Below, piece after piece: positions 42,385 to 50,844 of a stretch of DNA of 64,000 nucleotides (the first letter of the stretch is position 1; each line of letters opens with the position of its first letter). The position numbers and the translations under genes are program-made. The stretch covers positions 1-64,000 of the forward strand of contig JAVJOO010000001.1 of NCBI GenBank assembly GCA_040216735.1, in the 5' to 3' direction. Origin of the DNA: Alphaproteobacteria bacterium. Its GTDB lineage: Bacteria; Pseudomonadota; Alphaproteobacteria; SHVP01. The notes beneath the pieces were generated by a model that saw nothing but the letters and a program-made list of their open reading frames with translations, was not told where the DNA came from and ran no database searches.

Positions 42385-45300
42385 TTAAAAGGAGTCCAAG
42401 TCACCGGTTCTTGGGTCGGGGGTGGGCGTCCTGACTTCGATTATTTCCAAAGAATCGAACTCGTCTCGGCGGCGCAGCCCCGACGTAGTGATATCGTAGT
42501 ACTCTGCGTTGGCAGCTTTTCTCACCTCCACGACAATGATTTTGTCGTCACCATTGCGCTTTGCGAGAAGATAGGTCGCTGCCCCACGCGGGGACTTCGC
42601 TCGGTGCGTCCAGTTTTTCGCGACATCTACGGTCAAATGCAAACCATCTCTGTAGTTGGCCGACGCCGCATGCTGGCGATGTGGAGGATCGTCCACGTGC
42701 TTCAATGTGGCCCGTCGCAAACGAATTGGCGCCTCCACCCCTGATGAATCCAGCGTCGCTCTTCCGAGGTCCGAAGATCCTTGGAGACGCACAAATCGAT
42801 AGCCGCCAATTTCGTCAAAGAACTTCGAGGTGCGAAAATCTTCCGACAACAAACCGTCAGTAGTGATCGACGGCGGAGGTTCGGTTAGCCCCTTGCTTCC
42901 CGTTCGAACGCGCCAGCCATCACGTACGCCGCGCAACGCGCGCGCCGACCGCACAACCGAGTCGACCAACACCGGGAACGCCGCACCGCCAACCGCGCCT
43001 TCCAGCGCGCCCGCCAGTGCGTTCTTCATCCGGTCTTCAACTTCGCTACCGCCTTTAGCGGTCAGATAGTCCGACAACACATTCCGCGGCAGGCCGAGGT
43101 CGTGCCACAGGTCGAACAGATTTTCTTCTTGCCCGTCGAATACCGTGAGGTTGGTGACGATGTCCGCCGCCGCGCCCTCGGCGACGAGCCCTGCGCTGCC
43201 CAGCTTTGCGCCGCCCGAGACGGCCCGCACCGCCTTCAATGCCGGCAAGAACCCGGCCAGAAATTGCGAGGTCTTGCGAACCGCCGCTTCGCCGGCGTTG
43301 CGCGGCTCGCCCGCGAAATCGGGGACGACCAGATCGTCGGCACCGCCGCGCGCGCGTAGTTCCTCGGCGCTCAGAACGCGGACGCCGTTCTCGTCGATAA
43401 CAATGCCGCCAAGCGGCAACGTCTCTTCCAGGAACGTGGCCAGTTCGTTGATCGGCGTAACGATGCCGTTCTGCACCGCATCGCGCACGCCGCCTGCGAT
43501 ACCACGGACAACCGATGCCCCCGCATCGGCCTGCGCCTCCATACCCTTGGCGTAGCTGTCGAGCGCGCCCTTACCCGCGGCTAACACGTCACCGACGAGT
43601 CCGCCGGTCACCGTCGCGTCTTCGTCCCCACCGGCAACCATCCCGCCGTCGCGCAACGCCTCCAGCGCCTCGTCGGCGGCGAGGTTGGCCGCCAGCGTGC
43701 GGGCCGCACCGGCATCGCCGGTCATCATGAAGGCGCGCGCGAAGTGCGTTTTGAAGCTGTCCTGCAGCGCCGCGGCCTCCAGCGGTGCCGTCGCGCCGTC
43801 GCGCCCCGCGCGCGCGGCATTGCGCCGGGCGATGACACCGTCGCCGGCCCCCTGTTGGGCGAACCAGCGCCGGTTGGCCTTGTCATAGTCGCCCGCGTCC
43901 AGCGCCGCCTGCCGGGCCGCCTTGGTCGCGGCATCCGGCGCCAGCGCCTGGGCGGTGTGGGCGACCGCGTCGGCCGAGCTCATCCCGGCCTTGGCCGCGT
44001 TCGCCATCACATAGGCCCGCGCTGCATCCGGTGGCGCTAGGCGCGACGTCACACCCTCGCCGACAACCCCCAGCTCGATCATCGCCTTGGCCGCCAGGAC
44101 CTGAAATTCCGGTTGGCCGCTGGCGAAGGTCTCGACGATCTGGTCGGTAACGAAATCGGGCACGTTCCCGTCGAAGCGCCGCGCGGTATCGGCGATAATC
44201 TGCGGCGTCGCGTCCGTCGGCTTCTCAAAGGCCTCCCGGGTATAAAGCGCAAACCATGCCTCCAGCGCCCGCTGACCGTTCTCGCTATCCCGCGCGGGGC
44301 CCTTGCCGTCGCGCATCAAGTCCATGTCGGCCAACAGTTCCTGCTGGCGCCGCGCCTCGGCGTCCTTCTCCTCGATCCGTTTGGTCAGCCAGTCGATGTC
44401 GCTCTTGCGCAGCCAGTCCATTTCCTCGAGCCCTGCAAGCGACAGCGCCCCGCTGTCGACTTGCGCGCGCACCTGCCCATAGTCCGCGGCGTAGCCGCTC
44501 AGGTCTTCGAGCTTGGCCGCACTTTCCTGGCGGTCGAGGACGCGCGCGCCCTCGTCGCGCCAGCGCGCCCGCGCACCTTCTTCCTTCCCCAGCAGCGCAT
44601 CGAAGCGGCCCTCGTCGAGGCCCGCCAGGAAGGCTTGCGGATCGCGCGCCATCGCCGCGCGGCCGAACTGGTTGGCGTAGGTCGTGCGCGCGGCGGCCTG
44701 GCGCCGTCCCGCCTCGGGCGCGCCGAACACGCCGGCGCGCCGCCCGTCGTCGATCAACCCGTAGATTTCCTGAATGTTGTTGAAGTGTTCCGAAACCTCG
44801 CCCGGCGCGCTCGCCTTCGCGCCGAGCGCATTGATGGCTTTGTCGATGACGGCGCCTGTATCGCGCATCGTGCGCTGGTGCGAGACCTTCGTCGCCTCGC
44901 CCACCGCCGCCGCCAGCTTGCGGTCGAGCCGCGGCGCCAACTGCGCGCGGTCGTCCTCGTCGCGGATCCGGCCCAACGCGTGGTCTCGGGCTTGGCGCAG
45001 CGCGGTTACCTGCGCGTTTTCACCGCTGACGCCGGTTGCGGCCATCAACCCAGGAATGTCGCGGACGTTGGCGTCGAAACCGGTTTCCGCCTCGACTAAA
45101 TCGATCTTGCGGCGCGCCGACGCCTCGTTCTCGCGCAAGGCGCGCGTCACCTCCCGGCCCGCCTCGATGAACTTCGTCCCGACGCCGATCACCCCGAGGA
45201 TCGACTGATCGAAAGCGCTATCCGCTACGGCCGCCCGCGACCGTGCGTCCGCGACCATGTCCTCGCCCGCCGCCATCGCGCGAAACCGCGCATCGCCCTT

Positions 45301-45414
45301 TTGCCGCAAACGCCGCGCCATTTCCGGCAATCCCGTCGCCGAGGAATGGGTGTCGTAGACCCCAGGCCCCGTCCCACCCAACGATGTCGAAGAAAACATC
45401 CGGTCGACGCGCAT
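42385..45414 (-). CDS. Large ejection/internal virion protein with exchangeable C-terminal tip
   Basis: A 1009-residue protein. Residues 1-700 are long alanine-rich helices and coiled coils typical of podovirus ejection proteins (T7 gp15/gp16 position). A hydrophobic, glycine-rich region (FLAGFLPALKAVRAVSGG, then LAGALEGAVGGAAFPVLV) leads to the junction GVRDGWRVRTG at residue 838. Residues 839-1009 form a separate tip, less GC-rich than the body, with beta-hairpin-like strands (ATYLLAKRNG, IIVVEVRKA, YYDITTSGLRRRDEF) that loosely recall RelE/barnase-type nuclease domains found in phage virion proteins; this is only a resemblance. The junction is repeated exactly at 41552-41669. Confidence 0.78.
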   Translation of the reverse strand: MRVDRMFSSTSLGGTGPGVYDTHSSATGLPEMARRLRQKGDARFRAMAAGEDMVADARSRAAVADSAFDQSILGVIGVGTKFIEAGREVTRALRENEASARRKIDLVEAETGFDANVRDIPGLMAATGVSGENAQVTALRQARDHALGRIRDEDDRAQLAPRLDRKLAAAVGEATKVSHQRTMRDTGAVIDKAINALGAKASAPGEVSEHFNNIQEIYGLIDDGRRAGVFGAPEAGRRQAAARTTYANQFGRAAMARDPQAFLAGLDEGRFDALLGKEEGARARWRDEGARVLDRQESAAKLEDLSGYAADYGQVRAQVDSGALSLAGLEEMDWLRKSDIDWLTKRIEEKDAEARRQQELLADMDLMRDGKGPARDSENGQRALEAWFALYTREAFEKPTDATPQIIADTARRFDGNVPDFVTDQIVETFASGQPEFQVLAAKAMIELGVVGEGVTSRLAPPDAARAYVMANAAKAGMSSADAVAHTAQALAPDAATKAARQAALDAGDYDKANRRWFAQQGAGDGVIARRNAARAGRDGATAPLEAAALQDSFKTHFARAFMMTGDAGAARTLAANLAADEALEALRDGGMVAGGDEDATVTGGLVGDVLAAGKGALDSYAKGMEAQADAGASVVRGIAGGVRDAVQNGIVTPINELATFLEETLPLGGIVIDENGVRVLSAEELRARGGADDLVVPDFAGEPRNAGEAAVRKTSQFLAGFLPALKAVRAVSGGAKLGSAGLVAEGAAADIVTNLTVFDGQEENLFDLWHDLGLPRNVLSDYLTAKGGSEVEDRMKNALAGALEGAVGGAAFPVLVDSVVRSARALRGVRDGWRVRTGSKGLTEPPPSITTDGLLSEDFRTSKFFDEIGGYRFVRLQGSSDLGRATLDSSGVEAPIRLRRATLKHVDDPPHRQHAASANYRDGLHLTVDVAKNWTHRAKSPRGAATYLLAKRNGDDKIIVVEVRKAANAEYYDITTSGLRRRDEFDSLEIIEVRTPTPDPRTGDLDSF
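42902..43019. repeat. 118-bp direct repeat, copy 2
   Basis: Second copy of the repeat at 41552-41669. Codes for residues 799-838 of the ejection protein; the divergence point on the tip side falls just after the RVRTG codons. Confidence 0.95.
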
Positions 45415-45518
45415 GGCGGCCCCTCCGTCCTAAGCAAGCGGTTAGTGATTGATCGAAGTGAAAGCGGAAGCAAAAAGTTCCCCACGCCCGCGATACCCAA
45501 CGGACGCCGGAGAAGGGG

Positions 45519-45553
<35 letters not shown>

Positions 45554-45625
45554 CAGTGTATGTGTGTGCGAGTGTAGGTCTGCACGCGTGTGTGTGAGGC
45601 CGGGAAAACCCAAGACAAAACCAGC

Positions 45626-45670
45626 TCATCCTGAGGAGGGCCGCGCAAAGCGCGGCCCGTCCCGAAGGAC
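45626..45670. repeat. Dispersed palindromic repeat TCATCCTGAG...CCGAAGGA, copy 1
   Basis: Opens with TCATCCTGAG, has a 9-bp stem GGGCCGCGC/GCGCGGCCC with AAA loop (45638-45658), and closes with CCCGAAGGAC. Near-identical to 54608-54655. This is the CATCCTGAG-type intergenic element seen in many alphaproteobacteria; it may act as a terminator or mRNA stabiliser. Confidence 0.85.
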
Positions 45671-45766
45671 GCGCCCGAGAGCCATCGCCCTTTAAGAAGA
45701 CCCCGCCCGGCAAGACCGCGAGGCAGACCTCACACCCGCGAACGGGCGAGGCTCACCCGCGCCGCG

Positions 45767-46276
45767 TTACTGCCCCAACAGCCGCGGCCGCTGCACCAAG
45801 GGCCGGGTCAACAACCCACGCGGCCCGGTCGGATTCTGCCGGTCGCGAATGACCGCCGCCCGCCGCCGCCGGTCATTCGCCGCATCGCCCTCGGCCTGCG
45901 CATCCTGCGCCGCACGGTCGGCGACCGCTGTGTCGACAACCGGCGCCGGCATCCGCTCCTCGGGTGGCAACGGCACCACCGGCAGGGGCGCTAAGACCGG
46001 CTGATTCACCCGCGGCGGCCGCTCCTCCGGCGGCAACGGCACCACCCGAAGCGGCGGCGGGGTTTCGCCGATCTCGTTGAAACCTGGGTCGGGCGAGGCA
46101 TCAATATCAGTATTTGAGAATTGTGCCCCCGGGGATGCCGATGAATCTAGCCCAAAATCCGCAGCACCCCCATGGTACCCAAGACTAGCGAGTGACGGTT
46201 GGCCGAAACCAAAATCCACTCCGAAGTCCGTAGCGCTATCGCTGAAACCAAAACCTTCAAAGCTCGGCAATGCCAT
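45767..46276 (-). CDS. Low-complexity phage protein, paralogue of 54750-55262
   Basis: A 169-residue protein. The N-terminus has repeated FGFSD/DFGVDFGFGQP glycine-phenylalanine motifs, the middle a proline-rich repeat (VVPLPPEER twice), and the C-terminus RDRQNPTGPRGLLTRPLVQ with a LLGQ end, similar to the terminal LLG motif of small podovirus head proteins. Function unknown. Its paralogue at 54750-55262 shares the whole layout. Divergent from the DUF2927 gene at 46319. Confidence 0.72.
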   Translation of the reverse strand: MALPSFEGFGFSDSATDFGVDFGFGQPSLASLGYHGGAADFGLDSSASPGAQFSNTDIDASPDPGFNEIGETPPPLRVVPLPPEERPPRVNQPVLAPLPVVPLPPEERMPAPVVDTAVADRAAQDAQAEGDAANDRRRRAAVIRDRQNPTGPRGLLTRPLVQRPRLLGQ

Positions 46277-46318
46277 GTCGAATCCTTTCTAATCGTTGCT
46301 TGAGTCAGCTAAGTTGGC

Positions 46319-46978
46319 GTGATGAGGCGTCGGTTCATCTTTGTCTTGGTCGCACTTCTTTGGCCAACCGTCGGCCATACCGCCTCGTACGACGAAATTG
46401 TTCGTCAGTTCGATGCAATTGCGTTTTCCGACGAAGGCGGCAACTACGCCGACAGTTTCAGACGGTGGCCCAGCGGGCGACACATCCGAATCCGGATTGA
46501 CGGGGGCGGGGAACCCTCAGCGTTGTTACTAGGGGTGCTCGATGAACTCACCGCGCTCTCGGGCATCAGAATGACCGTTGCCGAACCTGCGAATGTTGTC
46601 GTCTCATACGTACCGCGCGGATGTTCGGGTCAAACCAACAACTTCAGGGGCACCGTACGCATCAGCACAAATAGCCTGCGGGCCACCCGCCGTTGCACCC
46701 ACGAGGAACTCGCCCAACTGATCGGCCCCGCCAACGACGCGTGCCACTACCGCCCGTCGATTTATTGCGGTCGCGACGTCATCGAAAGATTCACGGACGC
46801 CGACAAGATCATCCTCCGCACGACATTCGACCCGCGCCTACGGAGCGGCATGACCCGCGCGGAAGGCATGCCCATCGCCCGGCAACTCATCCGCGAACTC
46901 TATGAAGAGGCCTACGGTCCGATCGACAAAACCCGACGACCGGACGACGAAGCCCAAGAGCCCCTGTCGCTGCCTTGA
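46319..46978 (+). CDS. Secreted DUF2927 protein (cargo copy 1)
   Basis: A 219-residue protein with a signal peptide (FIFVLVALLWPTVGHTAS) and a DUF2927 domain: EELAQLIGPANDACHYRPSIYC followed by ADKIILRTTFDPRLRSGMT, with four cysteines likely forming disulfides. The domain's function is unknown. Encoded on the plus strand against the phage operon, 42 bp from a divergent minus-strand gene. Paralogues at 55309 and 55952 share much of the sequence; 51993 is more distant. GTG at 46319 or ATG at 46322 could be the start. Confidence 0.85.
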   Translation: MMRRRFIFVLVALLWPTVGHTASYDEIVRQFDAIAFSDEGGNYADSFRRWPSGRHIRIRIDGGGEPSALLLGVLDELTALSGIRMTVAEPANVVVSYVPRGCSGQTNNFRGTVRISTNSLRATRRCTHEELAQLIGPANDACHYRPSIYCGRDVIERFTDADKIILRTTFDPRLRSGMTRAEGMPIARQLIRELYEEAYGPIDKTRRPDDEAQEPLSLP

Positions 46979-47060
46979 ACCTCAGGGCAGCGCCCCGGCG
47001 CACCCCAGAAACGACAACGCCGCCCGGTAGGGGGCGGCGGCAAGCACTTCAATCGCGATG

Positions 47061-47240
47061 TTACCGGGAGTCTAACCCGGCGTGTCCCCGATGGCCAATC
47101 ACGATCCCTGTCCCGGCCATCACGATTGCCGTCCCCACCGTCGGGGCGGCAACGGCTAGCCGGCCGTCTATCGCGAATAGTTGAAAGACAGGCACCGTGA
47201 GGAACGCCAGGGCGAATGGCGCAAGGGCCCAATCGCTCAA
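47061..47240 (-). CDS. Possible two-helix small membrane protein
   Basis: A 59-residue frame from a TTG at 47240 with two hydrophobic segments (ALAPFALAFLTVPVFQLF and AVAAPTVGTAIVMAGTGIVI) and a basic end. The hydrophobic pattern is clear, but no ribosome site is evident and the frame stays open further upstream with non-protein-like sequence. It lies at the end of the minus-strand peptidase group. Treated as possible only. Confidence 0.4.
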   Translation of the reverse strand: MSDWALAPFALAFLTVPVFQLFAIDGRLAVAAPTVGTAIVMAGTGIVIGHRGHAGLDSR

Positions 47241-47347
47241 GTATCGAAGAATGCAACGCTCGCCCCTCCCCAGGCGAACGCGAGTAGAGTGGATCGCGCT
47301 TTTAGAGCCGGGCTCACCGGCGCATCTCGGTCGGCTGCCGTCAAGCA

Positions 47348-48715
47348 CTACGGGGCAGGCGGCATCCAGACAAACGGTATCAAACGCGCCGGGTCGACGT
47401 CGAGCGTCACGGTACGCTGCGCGCCGTTCCCTTCGGCTTTCCCACGTAAGCCCCACCACAAGACGCCCTGTTCGTCGTGCCACCGCCACGACGCACACAA
47501 GCCGTAATCCGGCGGGAGATGCTGGCAAGCGATGTCGTCCGCCGACGCCCCAGCATGGAGCCAACCGCCGACCGTCGGCCGCAAAATCATGTAGTCCGGC
47601 GAAAAGTCGGGATTACTCGTGCAGCGCCACCGCGCGCGCGCCGTTTCGCAGAACGCAGCAACGTAGGACACAAACACCCAACCGGGCTGGGCCTGCGGCG
47701 GCCCGGCAAGGCGGGCGGCGTCCGTGGCTTCGATCGCAACCAGGGACTCCAGAACATAGGCCACCGGCCGCTGGCCCGGGGTAAGGTCGCCGTGGCCCGG
47801 CAAGGCAGGATACCGGCGCAACCCGGTAGCCGCGCACACGTCCCGCCGCTCGAGATAGAGACACGCCAACACGGTTTGCGCCGCACAGAGCGGGGAATCG
47901 CGCAGGCCGATGCAGTGGCCCGCGTTCACCCGGTCGCCCTCCGCTACAAGCAACGGTTGCCCCGCCATCCCAGGTACCGCCGGCAATGCAAGGGAAATGG
48001 ATTGTGGCGCGATATCCAGAATAACCAGATCGTCGCGTGTTAGGTGCACCGCCTCCGCGGGCACCGGGGGCCGATCCCGCGTCAACGCGGCAAATGCCGG
48101 CCCGAATACGTCGTGTTCGCGGTTCGACGGGCAGTCGCCGCTCCACAACCGCAGAAAACAGATGTCGTCGAAACCGTCGCGCCAGCCGGCGAATCGCCAT
48201 CCCGCCGCCGTCGGTCGCAGCACGAAATAGACGCTACCCGTGCCGAGCGCCGGATCGCATTGCCAAGTGCCGCGTGTCGTCAAACACGTCACGTAGACAT
48301 ATTCGACATAGCGCCATCCGGGTTCAGCCGGCGGCGGCCCGACAAACGCTGCAGCGGTTTCCGTATCCAGCGTCGCGGTGACGCGCAACCGAAACAGCCG
48401 CGCGGCCCCGGCCTCGGCCTCATCTTGACCCGAGTCCATGACTTTTCCAGCAGCCGGTAACTCGTCATAGAAACCAACCCGGTCGCAAGCCCCTCTCATG
48501 CGCAACGTGAGGCAGGCTAGAATTGTTTGGCCTGCGCATTCGGGTGTGTCGATCCGCCCGGCGCAGTGTTCGCGGTTCGCCCAACTGGCGCCAGCCACAT
48601 TTGGACCGGCCAAAAAGACGTCGCCGCGCGTCGGCACCGGCTCGGCGTCCATTGGCACGTTGGCGAAACACAGCGCCATAAACAGGCCCGCCAAGGCCGC
48701 GGTCCGCTTCGTCAC
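47348..48715 (-). CDS. Secreted two-repeat phage protein of unknown function
   Basis: A 455-residue protein with an N-terminal signal segment (TKRTAALAGLFMALCFANV) and two homologous halves. Each half has a CxxQTxLACL motif, then GPPxAxPGWxxVxYVxxxC, a WxC strand and LRPTxxGWxxAG followed by a CxxL...C pair, so cysteines are conserved between halves. Start GTG at 48715 overlaps the upstream peptidase stop (GTGA). No known family recognised. Coupled to two M23-type genes, so an envelope function is plausible. Confidence 0.7.
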   Translation of the reverse strand: MTKRTAALAGLFMALCFANVPMDAEPVPTRGDVFLAGPNVAGASWANREHCAGRIDTPECAGQTILACLTLRMRGACDRVGFYDELPAAGKVMDSGQDEAEAGAARLFRLRVTATLDTETAAAFVGPPPAEPGWRYVEYVYVTCLTTRGTWQCDPALGTGSVYFVLRPTAAGWRFAGWRDGFDDICFLRLWSGDCPSNREHDVFGPAFAALTRDRPPVPAEAVHLTRDDLVILDIAPQSISLALPAVPGMAGQPLLVAEGDRVNAGHCIGLRDSPLCAAQTVLACLYLERRDVCAATGLRRYPALPGHGDLTPGQRPVAYVLESLVAIEATDAARLAGPPQAQPGWVFVSYVAAFCETARARWRCTSNPDFSPDYMILRPTVGGWLHAGASADDIACQHLPPDYGLCASWRWHDEQGVLWWGLRGKAEGNGAQRTVTLDVDPARLIPFVWMPPAP

Positions 48716-49200
48716 TGTCGTACCCGGATGGTCACACCCAACGCCTCGAACACGGGCGTGGGGTTCTGCACACTGCATCCTTGCCACGGTAGCGGCAGGC
48801 CAGGCGAGGGCGTGCCCGCGCACAACCACAGTTCGAGGTGAACGTGATTTTCGATATCGACATAGCGCCGACCCAATTCTTGAACCCGCCCAATTGCCAT
48901 TCCAGCATCGACGCGGGCGCCGATCCTTAGACTCGGGTGCGGCTGGAGGTAACGCCAGCGAAAGACGTATGGCGCGCCGTCCACGGCGATTTCAACGTCG
49001 CGAAACCCATATTCCAGCGCGGCCGCGCGGTCGAATCCGATGCCGAGATTGGTCACCGTCCCCGAGATGGGGGAGCGGACAACCCTTCCTGGCGCGGACA
49101 GGTCGTCGACGCCCTCGTGACGTACCTCGTGGGCCAGGGCCGGCGTCGTGAGCAGCAACAACGCGCCAAACGCCATGGAGCGACGCACGGGAGACGTCAC
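48712..49200 (-). CDS. Secreted small M23-type peptidase domain protein
   Basis: A 162-residue protein: signal peptide (MAFGALLLLTTPALAHE) then a compact M23 (LytM-like) domain with HEGVDDLSAPG, SPISGTVTNLGIGF, ARVDAGMAIGRV and the zinc motif HVHLELW. The first ligand pair (HxxxD) and the HxH are both present, so it may be an active peptidoglycan endopeptidase. GTG start at 49200 lies in a GTGA overlap with the larger M23 gene. Confidence 0.78.
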   Translation of the reverse strand: MTSPVRRSMAFGALLLLTTPALAHEVRHEGVDDLSAPGRVVRSPISGTVTNLGIGFDRAAALEYGFRDVEIAVDGAPYVFRWRYLQPHPSLRIGARVDAGMAIGRVQELGRRYVDIENHVHLELWLCAGTPSPGLPLPWQGCSVQNPTPVFEALGVTIRVRQ

Positions 49201-50165
49201 TTCTGACCGCGCCTGAGCCATGGTTCCGGATCGACGGCCACACAACCCCGATTGGGCGGCGTTCGCCCTTCGTCAAAGGGTATGCCCTTGCAATCCCAAA
49301 GCTCGATATGAAGGTGGTCCTTCATCTTCGGTCCATGTTTCCGGGACGGTCCAAGAAGCCGCCCCACAACCTGCCCCGCTTCAACGCGTGCGCCGGCGCG
49401 TAAATCCGGCGTCGCGTCGACATAGTGTAGCCGCACGGTATAGCGCCCGTCTTCGCTTTCTATGTCGACGATGCGATGCGGCGGGCCTGTGTAGGCGTCA
49501 TCGGGATTATAAGCCAACCGCTCGGTCCCTCGCACAACGCCAGTGAACGGCGTGCGTATTTCCTCTCCGTCCGAAGCAAGAATATCGAAACCCTTGTGCG
49601 GCCCGTGGGTCCGTTTTGCACCAAAGTGCCCCAACCCTTCTTCGTCATCTCGTTTGATGATTTTCGGAACCGGCGCGGCGGGTGCCACGAGATCGGACGA
49701 CCCTGTTGCCAAATGCTCGATAGTCGGTGTTGTCAGCTGACCACTCCGCTGTTCAATTGTATTCAATGGGGAGATCGATTGATCGGCGTGGCGCACTTGC
49801 GTGGCGCTCTTTCGATCAGGATTTATTCCGCCTTCGATCTGATTTGGCGCAATGGGTTCATCTCTGCCATGGTGCTGTAGTCGATTTTCTTCGCTGGCAA
49901 ATGGGATTTGGCGGGCAGGTTCGGCAAACCCCAACGCCGCATCAAAATCGGATCGTTGAACCGCCGAACCTTGGGCTTTAAGCCCTCGGCCTAGGGTAAG
50001 GTTCCCCAATTTCGACGGCGGCGTACTTTCCGCCTTACGAAACAGCTCGCGTCCGAAGCGCCAGGCAAGATCGGGCACGGTGCCCGTTTGATACGGACTC
50101 TCGCGACCGTCGCGCCAATCGCGCCGCCAATCTTCCGGCGTATCCGGATTTCGAAATCCAGCCAT
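49197..50165 (-). CDS. Virion-associated M23 peptidase
   Basis: A 322-residue protein. The N-terminal 50 residues (RRDWRDGRESPYQTGTVPD) lack a signal peptide and resemble the short HPY-type motif of other proteins in this prophage; the middle is disordered; the C-terminus from about residue 180 is an M23 domain with HGPHKGFDILASDGE, RTPFTGVV, HYVDATPDLRAGARVEAGQ and DHLHIELWD. It may ride in the particle and open the cell wall during DNA entry (inference). It heads a three-gene coupled set with the next two genes. Confidence 0.78.
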   Translation of the reverse strand: MAGFRNPDTPEDWRRDWRDGRESPYQTGTVPDLAWRFGRELFRKAESTPPSKLGNLTLGRGLKAQGSAVQRSDFDAALGFAEPARQIPFASEENRLQHHGRDEPIAPNQIEGGINPDRKSATQVRHADQSISPLNTIEQRSGQLTTPTIEHLATGSSDLVAPAAPVPKIIKRDDEEGLGHFGAKRTHGPHKGFDILASDGEEIRTPFTGVVRGTERLAYNPDDAYTGPPHRIVDIESEDGRYTVRLHYVDATPDLRAGARVEAGQVVGRLLGPSRKHGPKMKDHLHIELWDCKGIPFDEGRTPPNRGCVAVDPEPWLRRGQK

Positions 50166-50271
50166 CGTTACTCTCCCTTCCGACTCCTATGCACCGGCCA
50201 AATCGGTTTTCTAGCAATGGTCGAATCGCCGCCGAGGCGCCCTCCCCGCCAACGCGGGGAGGGCATTCCCC

Positions 50272-50751
50272 TTACGAATGCGCGATCACCACATACCCAT
50301 CGAGGGTCGCGGCGTCGGGGATCGTGCCGTCGTTGACCTGGGCGGTCAGCGTCACCCCGGCTTGGCTTTCGAAGGTGTAGGTCTCGGCGCCGCCCACGGT
50401 GCCGCCCGGGACCACGGCGCCGGCGGCCGAGACATCGACCCCGTCGTCGAGCCCATTCGGATCGGCCGCCACCGCCGTACCGTCGGGCGCGGTGTAGGCG
50501 AGCCAGCCCAAGTCCATCGTGCGCGCCGCACCCAACGCCGAAAAGGCGATACGCGACAGCGGCAGGACCACCGTGACTTTGCCCGCGGGCAGCGCCACGA
50601 GAGACGCAAGCGAGCCCGCATCGCCCGCCCCGCTTTGCGCAAAGTCGAACTCGAGCTTGCGCAAGCTCGCACCGTACTTATTGAGGTCGAGCGCGCCCGA
50701 ACCGGCATCGATCGCCGTCACCTGCGCGCTCTTCTGAGTCGTTACAGCCAT
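50272..50751 (-). CDS. Small phage structural protein (capsid-associated)
   Basis: A 159-residue protein beginning AVTTQKSAQVTAIDAGSG, rich in small residues and beta strands (VTVVLPLSRIAFSALG, GWLAYTAPDG, AETYTFESQAGVTL). Located just after the major capsid gene, separated by a hairpin, the usual place of a decoration or minor head protein. No known family assigned. Confidence 0.7.
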   Translation of the reverse strand: MAVTTQKSAQVTAIDAGSGALDLNKYGASLRKLEFDFAQSGAGDAGSLASLVALPAGKVTVVLPLSRIAFSALGAARTMDLGWLAYTAPDGTAVAADPNGLDDGVDVSAAGAVVPGGTVGGAETYTFESQAGVTLTAQVNDGTIPDAATLDGYVVIAHS

Positions 50752-50789
50752 GGAAAAAATCTCCTTAGGTTTGAATTGATTGAAGGGCC

Positions 50790-50843
50790 CTCATCCTGAG
50801 CCTGCTGTCCTGCGCCGACGGCGCAGGACAGCAGAGCCGAAGG
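50790..50843. repeat. Dispersed palindromic repeat with 15-bp stem after capsid gene
   Basis: Begins TCATCCTGAG and contains a perfect inverted repeat, CTGCTGTCCTGCGCC / GGCGCAGGACAGCAG with GAC loop (50802-50834), closing with GCCGAAGGG. It follows the capsid stop directly and could end or attenuate transcription after the capsid gene or stabilise its mRNA. Confidence 0.85.
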
Positions 50844-50844
50844 G

